Shown here: positions 1-6,461 of the stretch, piece after piece | Numbering within the stretch: the stretch's first letter is position 1 | Layout of the letters: each line of letters starts with the position of its first letter | Assembly: GCA_949499045.1 (NCBI GenBank) | Contig: CATEEE010000136.1 | Coordinates: forward strand, 1-9,458 | From: Marinobacterium sp. xm-d-530 | GTDB lineage: Bacteria > Pseudomonadota > Gammaproteobacteria > Pseudomonadales > Balneatricaceae | Direction: 5' to 3' | DNA: 9,458 bases | Program-made: the position numbers and the translations under genes | Notes under the pieces: generated by a model | Seen by the model: the letters and a program-made list of their open reading frames with translations, nothing else | Told to the model about the DNA's origin: nothing | Database searches by the model: none

Positions 1-302
1 ACCTCATGAAATAGCGGCCCCTCGATAAACCGAAAACCGCCACTATTGGCATCGAACACTTCACTACCCGTCAAATCCGCTGGCATTAGGTCCGGTGTAA
101 ATTGAACACGCTGATAGCGGGCACTCATCCCGGCAGCAAGCGAGTGAACCAAGGTCGTTTTAGCCAGACCCGGTGGCCCCTCAAGAAGAACATGCCCACC
201 ACAGAGCAGCGCGACCAGAAGCCGGTCGATCACCGATTCCTGGCCCACGATGATCTCTTCGATTTTTGATCTTAACTGATGCAGTGATTGCAGGTCGTTC
301 AC
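1..302 (-). CDS. MoxR-family AAA+ ATPase, N-terminal part (cut by window edge)
   Basis: The first 100 codons or so of a MoxR-type AAA+ ATPase; the rest lies beyond the window. A GQESVIDRLLVALL segment (residues 20-33) is followed by a Walker A motif, GPPGLAKT (residues 42-49), and then by RVQFTPDLMPADLTG (65-79), a signature of the MoxR family. The Walker B and sensor motifs would lie downstream and are not visible. Members act as cytoplasmic chaperone-like ATPases, often beside DUF58 and von Willebrand A domain genes, in maturation of enzymes or envelope stress responses. The start is taken as GTG at 300-302, because an in-frame TGA lies two codons upstream and no in-frame ATG occurs before codon 59; the ribosome site is weak. 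It is on the same strand as sthA but separated by a terminator, so it is probably a separate unit. The family call is firm; the substrate is unknown. Confidence 0.9.
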   Translation of the reverse strand, partial: MNDLQSLHQLRSKIEEIIVGQESVIDRLLVALLCGGHVLLEGPPGLAKTTLVHSLAAGMSARYQRVQFTPDLMPADLTGSEVFDANSGGFRFIEGPLFHE

Positions 303-333
303 ATTTCAAACTCATTCGATGAAGTAGACGGTC

Positions 334-362
334 ATTGTAGCCAATTTGGTTATAGCGTTATA
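334..362 (-). promoter_or_regulatory. weak sigma70-like promoter candidate for the moxR gene
   Basis: On the minus strand a TACAAT hexamer (334-339) lies about 30 bp before the GTG start of the moxR gene. A poor -35 candidate, TATAAC (357-362), sits 17 bp further upstream. Only the -10 box is a good match. The location, just after the sthA terminator and just before moxR, is what makes a promoter here plausible. Confidence 0.35.
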
Positions 363-378
363 GATCTTTGATTTAAAC

Positions 379-403
379 AAAAAGAGCGCCCTGCGGCGCT
401 CTT
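379..403 (-). terminator. rho-independent terminator after sthA
   Basis: A perfect 9-bp stem, AAGAGCGCC (382-390) with GGCGCTCTT (395-403), closes a 4-nt loop. On the minus strand it runs into a short T stretch (381-379, extending the Ts of the stem). It begins about 19 nt after the sthA stop codon and should end the nqr-apbE-nqrM-sthA transcript. The plus strand also has a T-rich end, but no gene approaches from that side in this window. An extra 8-bp inverted repeat, 366-373 with 407-414, flanks the hairpin. Confidence 0.88.
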
Positions 404-421
404 CTTAATCAAAGGCGTTGG

Positions 422-1822
422 TTAATTACTATCTAAGCGGTTGAGACCCGCCAGCGCCGCAACACGGTAGGCTTCCGCCATGGTTGGGTAGTTAAACGTG
501 GTGTTTACGAAGTACTTCACAGTATTCGCCTCACCCTCTTGCGCCATGATCGCTTGACCGATGTGAATAATTTCGGAAGCTTGGTCACCAAAACAGTGGA
601 TCCCAAGGATCTCAAGAGTTTCACGATGGAATAGTATTTTCAGCATACCAACCGGTTCACCCGAAATCTGAGCTCGCGCCGTATCTTTGAAGAAAGCCTG
701 GCCCACTTCGTAAGGAACAGAAGCAGAAGTGAGTTCCTCTTCAGTTTTACCGATCGAACTGATCTCTGGAATGGTGTAGATACCGGATGGCACTTCACTA
801 ACAAAACGGAAATCATCGGCATCCAACATATCTTCAGAAGCAGCTCGCCCTTGGTCCAGAGCCGCTGAAGCCAATCCAGGCCAGCCGATCACATCACCCA
901 CTGCGTAGATACCATCGACTTCCGTACGGTAGTGATTATCAACCTCCAGCTGTCCACGACCGTTGGCATTTAACCCAACCTTATCAAGATCAAGTTGTGC
1001 CGTATTACCCGTACGACCGTTACACCATAGGAAAGCATCAGTACGAAGAACTTTGCCCGACTTCATGGTGATTACAACACCGTTCTCTGTGCCTTCGATC
1101 TTGTCATACTCTTCGTTGTGACGAATCATCACTCCGTTGTTGCGTAGGTGGTAACTCAACGCGTCAGAGATCTCGCCGTCCAAGAATGACAGAAGACGAT
1201 CACGGTTATCGATCAGATCCACTTTTACCCCTAAACCACTGAAGATAGAAGCGTATTCACACCCGATAACGCCCGCACCGTAGATGACCATGTTACGCGG
1301 TGTATGGCAAAGTTTAAGCACGGTGTCTGAGTTGTAGATACGTGGGTGGTTAAAATCGACATCCGGTGGACAATATGGGCTAGAGCCGGTTGCGATGATG
1401 ATGTTTTTCGCTTTGAGCGTATCAGCACTGCCGTTGTTACCCGCAATACTCACCTCGGTTTTCGAAACCATTTTGGCTTCACCAAAGAAGAGATCAACAC
1501 GGTTACGAGCATAGAAGTTTGTGCGCAGCATAACCTGATTGGAGATTACTTTTTCTGCACGACTTAAGACTTTAGGAAATGAGAACCAACGTGGCTCACC
1601 GATATCACGGAACATGGGGTTGGTATTGAACTCGATGATCTGTTTAACCGAGTGACGCAGCGCCTTCGAAGGGATCGTACCCTTGTGTGTACAGTTACCA
1701 CCAACCGAAGACTGCTCTTCGATCACAGCTACACGGCGACCTTTCTTCGCTGCATTCATTGCAGCACCTTCACCCGCAGGACCAGAGCCAATTACCACAA
1801 CATCGTATTCGTAGGCTGCCAT
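422..1822 (-). CDS. sthA: soluble pyridine nucleotide transhydrogenase (Si-specific NAD(P)+ transhydrogenase)
   Basis: A cytoplasmic FAD flavoprotein that moves hydride between NADPH and NAD+; its usual role is to re-oxidise excess NADPH. The 466-residue length is normal for SthA. An N-terminal FAD-binding GSGPAGEG (12-19) precedes the active-site region CTHKGT (44-49), where the second cysteine of the related disulfide reductases is replaced by Thr. That separates SthA from lipoamide dehydrogenase and glutathione reductase. ATG at 144-146, the NAD(P)-binding GAGVIG (182-187), a second FAD contact at GIYAVGD (304-310), and the C-terminal dimerisation domain with TTFNYPTMAEAY (441-452) follow in order. 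The ATG has a GAGG ribosome site (about 1829-1832). The gene starts 39 bp after nqrM with no convincing promoter between and a terminator right behind it, so it is probably the last gene of the nqr transcript. Confidence 0.96.
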   Translation of the reverse strand: MAAYEYDVVVIGSGPAGEGAAMNAAKKGRRVAVIEEQSSVGGNCTHKGTIPSKALRHSVKQIIEFNTNPMFRDIGEPRWFSFPKVLSRAEKVISNQVMLRTNFYARNRVDLFFGEAKMVSKTEVSIAGNNGSADTLKAKNIIIATGSSPYCPPDVDFNHPRIYNSDTVLKLCHTPRNMVIYGAGVIGCEYASIFSGLGVKVDLIDNRDRLLSFLDGEISDALSYHLRNNGVMIRHNEEYDKIEGTENGVVITMKSGKVLRTDAFLWCNGRTGNTAQLDLDKVGLNANGRGQLEVDNHYRTEVDGIYAVGDVIGWPGLASAALDQGRAASEDMLDADDFRFVSEVPSGIYTIPEISSIGKTEEELTSASVPYEVGQAFFKDTARAQISGEPVGMLKILFHRETLEILGIHCFGDQASEIIHIGQAIMAQEGEANTVKYFVNTTFNYPTMAEAYRVAALAGLNRLDSN

Positions 1823-1861
1823 TTAGTACCTCAACTTTCCTTGTCGTTATAAGCGATCGAT

Positions 1862-2095
1862 TTACTTAACTTCGTAAGCTAGATCGTCTTTTTTAATCTC
1901 TTTCTTTTGAACAGTGTCTTGTTCGCCATCACAATCTTCTGGACGACCGCCACAGATATCACAAACGGCATCCATGCCCAGTGCACTCATGCCTCCACAA
2001 GAGCCTTTAATCGGCTTATTCGAGAAGATAACGCCTACTGACATACCAACGATCACAACCAGTAGAACAATAAATGTAATTACCATAATTTCCAT
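1862..2095 (-). CDS. nqrM: Na+-NQR maturation factor NqrM (DUF539 family)
   Basis: A 77-residue single-span membrane protein required for assembly of active Na+-NQR, thought to help deliver iron to the centre formed by NqrD and NqrE. Residues 4-24 form one hydrophobic helix. The soluble part carries four cysteines, C33, C45, C48 and C55, in the order SCGG...CDICGG...C. In the published Vibrio harveyi work a Cys at position 33 was critical, and here Cys33 is present. The tail (62-77) is charged and rich in Lys, Asp and Glu. The first ATG is preferred over a second Met at residue 4 because AGGAG (2102-2106) lies 6 nt before it. It starts 3 bp after the apbE stop and is followed by sthA. Annotation pipelines often leave this gene as hypothetical. 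Confidence 0.93.
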   Translation of the reverse strand: MEIMVITFIVLLVVIVGMSVGVIFSNKPIKGSCGGMSALGMDAVCDICGGRPEDCDGEQDTVQKKEIKKDDLAYEVK

Positions 2096-2098
2096 GGT

Positions 2099-3145
2099 TC
2101 ACTCCTCTTCTTGAACAAAGGCTTCAAACTCTGCTGTCGCCCGTTCGATAAATGTATCGCCCTGCTCTGACTTGTATAAGAAGTAGGCCGCTATTCCCTC
2201 TTCTTGGGCGAACTCAAACCCTTTAGTTTCGCCCATCACCATCAAGGTCGTGGCCAAAGCATCCGCTTCAGCACAGGTCGGTGTCAGTACGGTTACTGAT
2301 GCTAAGCGGTGGGTAATCGGTTTTCCTGTCTCTGGGTTAATGGTGTGTGAAAAACGAACACCCTCTTCCTCAAAGTAGTTTCGGTAATCGCCCGAGGTAG
2401 CTATCGCCGTATCCTTTACATTGATGATGCGCCCAATACTGCGCTCCATCGATGCTGGAGATTCAATGGCAATGCGCCAGTGTGTACCATCGGGCTTTAA
2501 GCCTTTAGCTCTTAACTCACCGCCAATCTCAACCAGATAGTTTTGAATACCCTCGGCTTCTAAAATCTCAGCCAGCTGATCAACACCATAACCTTTAGCA
2601 ATGGCAGAGAGATCAACATACTGCTGTCCTAATTTTCGCAGACGAGAGGGGTCTTTTAAAACCTCGACTTTTTGGTAACCAATGCGCTCTTGCAAAGAAG
2701 CGATCTCAGCATCAGTCGGTGCTTTCTCAATTCGACCATTAGGACCGAAACCCCAGAGGTTAACTAGAGGTCCTACTGTGACATCAAAGGCCCCCGCTGA
2801 GCGTGCACTGATCGACAGTGATTGTTCTACAACCGCTGCAAGCGCATCCGAGACTTCCATCTCGCTAGCAGGTGGAAGTTTATTAAACGTTGAGAGTTCG
2901 CTGTTCGGTATATAGGTCGACATCTGCTGGTTAACGGTTGCAAGAACCTTCCCGGCACGATTACGAATATCAGTGATTCGATCTTCGTTAAGATCAACCC
3001 AGCGCATGCTAAAGGTGGTGCCCATGGTTTGACCATCAATGCCAACCACTTTCTCATTTTCAAATACGTTACAGCCCGTTAGAACAAAAACGGCCAGTAG
3101 CATAGCTACCGGCCATTTAATTAGGCTTTTAAACCCTGAGATCAT
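2099..3145 (-). CDS. apbE: FAD:protein FMN transferase, lipoprotein form
   Basis: A Mg2+-dependent flavin transferase that uses FAD to attach FMN through a phosphoester bond to Thr in target proteins; here the targets are NqrB and NqrC. The 348-residue length is typical. The N-terminus is a lipoprotein signal peptide, with Lys at 6 and 10, a hydrophobic core at 12-22 and the lipobox LTGC with Cys25, so the mature protein should sit at the periplasmic face of a membrane, where the FMN-bearing domains face. Family motifs in order: GQTMGTTF (38-45), DLSAIAKGYGVD (178-189), VEIGGE (205-210), ATSGDYRNYF (249-258), HTINPETG (267-274), and the metal-site region CAEADALATT (291-300). The gene starts 3 bp after the nqrF stop with only a weak GGTGG ribosome site, which suggests translational coupling. 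Confidence 0.96.
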   Translation of the reverse strand: MISGFKSLIKWPVAMLLAVFVLTGCNVFENEKVVGIDGQTMGTTFSMRWVDLNEDRITDIRNRAGKVLATVNQQMSTYIPNSELSTFNKLPPASEMEVSDALAAVVEQSLSISARSAGAFDVTVGPLVNLWGFGPNGRIEKAPTDAEIASLQERIGYQKVEVLKDPSRLRKLGQQYVDLSAIAKGYGVDQLAEILEAEGIQNYLVEIGGELRAKGLKPDGTHWRIAIESPASMERSIGRIINVKDTAIATSGDYRNYFEEEGVRFSHTINPETGKPITHRLASVTVLTPTCAEADALATTLMVMGETKGFEFAQEEGIAAYFLYKSEQGDTFIERATAEFEAFVQEEE

Positions 3146-3148
3146 CTA

Positions 3149-4378
3149 CTAGCCACCGAAGTCATCAAGCATGATGTTCTCACGTTCAACACCTAGGTCG
3201 AGTAGCATGTCGATCACCGCTGCGTTCATCATTGGTGGTCCACACATGTAGTACTCACAATCTTCTGGTGCTTCATGATCCTTCAGGTAGTTCTCTAGAA
3301 GGACGTTGTGGATGAAGCCAGTCAGCCCCTCCCAGTTATCCTCTGGAAGTGGATCAGAAAGAGCTAGGTGCCATTCAAAGTTCTCATTCTCTTCAGCCAG
3401 CTTATCAAACTCTTCTGTATAGAAGGCTTCACGAACAGAGCGTGCACCGTACCAGAAAGAGATCTTACGCGAAGAGTTTAGACGCTTAAGCTGATCGAAG
3501 ATGTGCGAACGCATAGGCGCCATACCCGCACCACCGCCGATGAATACCATCTCGTTGTCAGTCTCACGAGCGAAGAACTCACCGAACGGACCGTAAACGT
3601 CAATGGTATCACCTGGTTTCAGGCCAAATACGTACGATGACATGATGCCTGGTGGCACATCGTCACGACCTGGAGGTGGTGTTGCAATACGAATATTGAA
3701 TTTAACCACTCCACGCTCTTCAGGGTAGTTCGCCATTGAGTAAGCACGAATGGTGGTTTCATCCACTTTAGAGACGTAACGCCAGATATCGAACTTATCC
3801 CAATCTGGGTGGTACTCATCTTCAATTGCAAAGTCTTTGTAGTTCACAGTGTGCGGTGGGCACTCAAGCTGAACGTAACCGCCTGCGCGGAAGTCGACGT
3901 TCTCACCTTCGGGCAGACGCAGAGTCAACTCTTTGATGAAGGTTGCAACGTTCGGGTTAGAGTCCACTGTACAGGTCCACTTCTTAACACCGAAGACATC
4001 ATCTTCAACGTGAATTTTCATATCCTGTTTAACAGGGACCTGACAGCTTAGTCGCCAACCCTCTTTGGCCTCACGCATTGTGAAGTGTGACTCTTCAGTA
4101 GGAAGCATAGAGCCGCCACCTTCATGAACCTCACACTTACACTGGGCACAAGTACCGCCACCACCACAAGCAGAGGCAAGGAATACACCCTTGTCTGCTA
4201 GAGTCTGGAGCAACTTACCGCCTGCAGGGACCGTGATCGTTTTTTCAGGATCACCGTTAATTTCAATTGTTACATTGCCGGAGCTAACCAGCTTAGCGCG
4301 GGCAGCCAAGATAATAGCAACCAGTGCTAGTACCACGACTGTAAACATCACCACGCCTAGGATGATTTCTGCATTCAT
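3149..4378 (-). CDS. nqrF: Na+-NQR subunit F, NADH-oxidising FAD/2Fe-2S protein
   Basis: The electron entry subunit of Na+-NQR: it binds NADH on the cytoplasmic side, reduces FAD, and passes electrons to a 2Fe-2S cluster. At 409 residues it has the normal size. A single anchor helix spans about 4-26. A ferredoxin domain follows, with ligands C71, C77, C80 and C112 (C-x5-C-x2-C spacing); C82 is an extra cysteine near the cluster. The reductase part has the FAD-binding RAYSMANYP (211-219), the NADH-binding GGGAGMAP (281-288), CGPPMM (379-384), and the conserved C-terminal DDFGG. The gene lies 30 bp after nqrE, the longest gap within nqrA-F, with GAGGA about 11 nt before the ATG. An earlier ATG 14 nt upstream of the start, directly after GAGGA, is closed by a stop after two codons. 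No anomalies. Confidence 0.97.
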   Translation of the reverse strand: MNAEIILGVVMFTVVVLALVAIILAARAKLVSSGNVTIEINGDPEKTITVPAGGKLLQTLADKGVFLASACGGGGTCAQCKCEVHEGGGSMLPTEESHFTMREAKEGWRLSCQVPVKQDMKIHVEDDVFGVKKWTCTVDSNPNVATFIKELTLRLPEGENVDFRAGGYVQLECPPHTVNYKDFAIEDEYHPDWDKFDIWRYVSKVDETTIRAYSMANYPEERGVVKFNIRIATPPPGRDDVPPGIMSSYVFGLKPGDTIDVYGPFGEFFARETDNEMVFIGGGAGMAPMRSHIFDQLKRLNSSRKISFWYGARSVREAFYTEEFDKLAEENENFEWHLALSDPLPEDNWEGLTGFIHNVLLENYLKDHEAPEDCEYYMCGPPMMNAAVIDMLLDLGVERENIMLDDFGG

Positions 4379-4408
4379 AGCTAATTCATTCCTCTACTAG
4401 TAGACCAG

Positions 4409-5017
4409 TTACAGAGACACGCCAGAGAACGACATGAAACCTAGTGACATCAGACCTACAGTGATGAAGGTGATACCTAGACCACGAAGACCCTCTGGTA
4501 CATCTGAGTACTTCAACTTCTCACGAATACCAGCCAAAGCTGTGATCGCAAGTGCCCAACCGATACCTGCGCTCGTGCCGTAAACAACACTCTCACCAAA
4601 GGTGTAGTCACGTTCAACCATAAACAGCGCCGCACCCATGATTGCACAGTTAACTGTGATCAGTGGAAGGAAGACACCCAACGCGTTGTATAGCGCTGGA
4701 ACAAATTTATCTAGGAACATCTCTAGGATCTGAACGATCGCAGCGATAACGCCGATGTAAGAGATGTAACCTAGGAAGCTAAGGTCAACTTCAGGGTAAC
4801 CTGCCCAAGCCAATGCTCCTTCACGAAGCAGTAGATTGAAGATCAAGTTGTTAACCGGTGTCGTGATCGCCAATACAACGATAACCGCCACACCAAGACC
4901 AAAAGCTGTTTGAACCTTCTTAGAGATCGCCAAGAAGGTACACATTCCCAAGAAGAATGCGAGAGCCATGTTCTCAACAAAGATCGCCTTAACGGCAAGA
5001 CTGATCATCTGTTCCAT
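4409..5017 (-). CDS. nqrE: Na+-NQR subunit E
   Basis: An integral membrane subunit of about six helices, homologous to NqrD; the two form an inverted pseudo-symmetric pair. The subunits hold an iron centre (described as 2Fe-2S in recent structures) between four cysteines. Here these are Cys26 in FFLGMCTF and Cys124 in TVNCAIMG. The gene has 202 residues; the Vibrio cholerae protein as I recall it has 198, with Cys120, and the difference maps to a short insertion near residues 71-76, before VDLSFL. Start choice is firm: AAGGAGG (5027-5033) sits 9 nt upstream and the ATG overlaps the nqrD stop by one base (TAATG), pointing to coupled translation. Hydrophobic spans lie near 10-28, 37-53, 82-104, 112-131, 141-160 and 179-198. 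Confidence 0.97.
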   Translation of the reverse strand: MEQMISLAVKAIFVENMALAFFLGMCTFLAISKKVQTAFGLGVAVIVVLAITTPVNNLIFNLLLREGALAWAGYPEVDLSFLGYISYIGVIAAIVQILEMFLDKFVPALYNALGVFLPLITVNCAIMGAALFMVERDYTFGESVVYGTSAGIGWALAITALAGIREKLKYSDVPEGLRGLGITFITVGLMSLGFMSFSGVSL

Positions 5018-5676
5018 TAGTGAGAACCTCCTTTAGTGTTAGCCGCCATCTCAAAATCTGGCGCTTCAACCTGTTTTGGATCCCATGCACGGATGATCCA
5101 GATGAAGATACCGATTAGGAAGAAAGCACTTGGAGGAAGCAACAACAGACCGTTGCTCTGGTACCAACCACCATTAGTCACTAGCGGTAGAATTTCGACA
5201 CCGAACAGTGAACCTGCACCAAATAGCTCGCGGAAGAAACCAACGAACATCAGTACGGCACCATAACCAAGACCGTTACCAATACCATCAAGGAAGCTTG
5301 GTAGTGGTGGGTTTTTCATAGCGAAGGCTTCAGCACGACCCATTACGATACAGTTAGTAATGATCAGACCCACGAATACCGAAAGCTGCTTAGAGATATC
5401 GTAAGCGTAGGCTTTTAGGAACTGGTCAACGACAATTACCAAGGATGCAATGATGGTCATCTGCACGATGATACGAATGTTGCCTGGGATATGGTTACGG
5501 ATGATCGATACGAACATATTCGAAAATGCAGTAACCACGATAACGGCCAACGACATAACCAGTGCCGTAGCCATGTTTGACGTAACCGCCAGCGCAGAAC
5601 ATACACCCAAGATTTGCAATGCAATTGGGTTGTCCTTAAATATAGGGGTCGTCAAGATCTCTTTTGACTTAGCCAT
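5017..5676 (-). CDS. nqrD: Na+-NQR subunit D
   Basis: An integral membrane subunit of Na+-NQR and partner of NqrE around the intramembrane iron centre; also homologous to RnfE of the Rnf complex. It is 219 residues long, slightly longer than the Vibrio form because of a C-terminal tail (about 205-219). The two conserved cysteines are Cys26 in LGVCSALA and Cys109 in ITNCIVMG, three positions below the Vibrio cholerae numbers, as expected from a shorter N-terminus. Other conserved segments include RNHIP (60-64), DQFLKAYAYDISKQ (84-97) and GGWYQSNGL. About six hydrophobic spans are visible. It starts 2 bp after the nqrC stop, with AGGAGA inside the end of nqrC as ribosome site. NqrDE rather than RnfEA is shown by the flanking nqrA, B, C and F. 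Confidence 0.97.
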   Translation of the reverse strand: MAKSKEILTTPIFKDNPIALQILGVCSALAVTSNMATALVMSLAVIVVTAFSNMFVSIIRNHIPGNIRIIVQMTIIASLVIVVDQFLKAYAYDISKQLSVFVGLIITNCIVMGRAEAFAMKNPPLPSFLDGIGNGLGYGAVLMFVGFFRELFGAGSLFGVEILPLVTNGGWYQSNGLLLLPPSAFFLIGIFIWIIRAWDPKQVEAPDFEMAANTKGGSH

Positions 5677-5678
5677 GA

Positions 5679-6461
5679 TTAAGCGTCTCCTGCACGTAGG
5701 TTAGCCAAGAACGGAGCGTAGCCGTTTTTGCCCATCCAGAATTGAACAAGGTTAGTCACTCCGTTAGCCGTCAAAGTCGCGCCTGACAGGCCATCAACTT
5801 TGTACTCAGCATTAACTGTCGATGCATCAACCTTACCTTTGATTAGCTGAAGCTCAGGCTTCTGCATATCATTGGCGTAAACCTTTTTGCCAGGCCAGAT
5901 CGCTTTCCAAGCTGGGTTATCTACCTCACCACCTAGACCCGGAGTCTCTGCGTGTGAGTAGAAGCCAAGACCAACAACCGTATTAAGATCACCCTCTAAT
6001 GCTAAGAAGCCGTAAAGCGTTGACCATAGGCCGTAACCGTGAACAGGCAGAATGATCTTATCCATTGCACCGTTATTACCCTCAACTACATAGATCGGCA
6101 TGTAGTTAGGCTGGCGTTTGATCGATGCTGTATCTTCATCACGTGACAGTGATTTTGATAGCGCAGGATCTTTTGCCGCTTTCTGGATATCAAACTTGGC
6201 ACCGTCAACTGCATCAGTAAACTTGCCTGTCTCCATATCAACCACTTTTGTTGTGATCTGTGCGAATAGCTCATCAACCGATTTACCTGGTTGAAGTAGA
6301 CCCGCTGCCGCAAGAATGTTTGTCTTACGGTCCAGGTCTTTGTTCGCAACCTGTTTCGGTTTAAGGATGACAGCAGCTGCTGACACCACAACCGAACAGA
6401 TTACACATAGCAGAACGGTTACCGTAACCGTTTTGCTAATCGTATCGTTATTAGCCGACAT
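5679..6461 (-). CDS. nqrC: Na+-NQR subunit C, covalent FMN protein
   Basis: A subunit with one N-terminal membrane helix (about 13-34) and a large periplasmic FMN-binding domain; it carries a covalently bound FMN in the electron path of Na+-NQR. It has 260 residues from the chosen start, against about 257 in Vibrio. The FMN site is DGLSGATL near the C-terminus, with Thr229 as the acceptor that ApbE modifies. Other family landmarks are GYGLWSTLYG, SHAETPGLGGEV, and W185/W189. The reading frame stays open 20 codons further upstream to an ATG at 6521, but the ATG at 6459-6461 is preferred: GGAGGA lies 9 nt before it, the protein then begins MSANNDTISKT as in relatives, and the overlap with nqrB falls from 71 to 11 bp. 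Confidence 0.96.
   Translation of the reverse strand: MSANNDTISKTVTVTVLLCVICSVVVSAAAVILKPKQVANKDLDRKTNILAAAGLLQPGKSVDELFAQITTKVVDMETGKFTDAVDGAKFDIQKAAKDPALSKSLSRDEDTASIKRQPNYMPIYVVEGNNGAMDKIILPVHGYGLWSTLYGFLALEGDLNTVVGLGFYSHAETPGLGGEVDNPAWKAIWPGKKVYANDMQKPELQLIKGKVDASTVNAEYKVDGLSGATLTANGVTNLVQFWMGKNGYAPFLANLRAGDA

Noticed and set aside
1823..1861. Separate promoter for sthA in the 39-bp gap after nqrM
   Set aside because: A TTATAA-like run is present but has no fitting -35 box, and the gap is short. Co-transcription is simpler, though a promoter inside nqrM cannot be excluded.
1652..1869. Two overlapping plus-strand open frames opposite the sthA start
   Set aside because: Both mirror sthA codons, have low-complexity Ser/Thr/His-rich products and no ribosome site; sthA itself is unmistakable.
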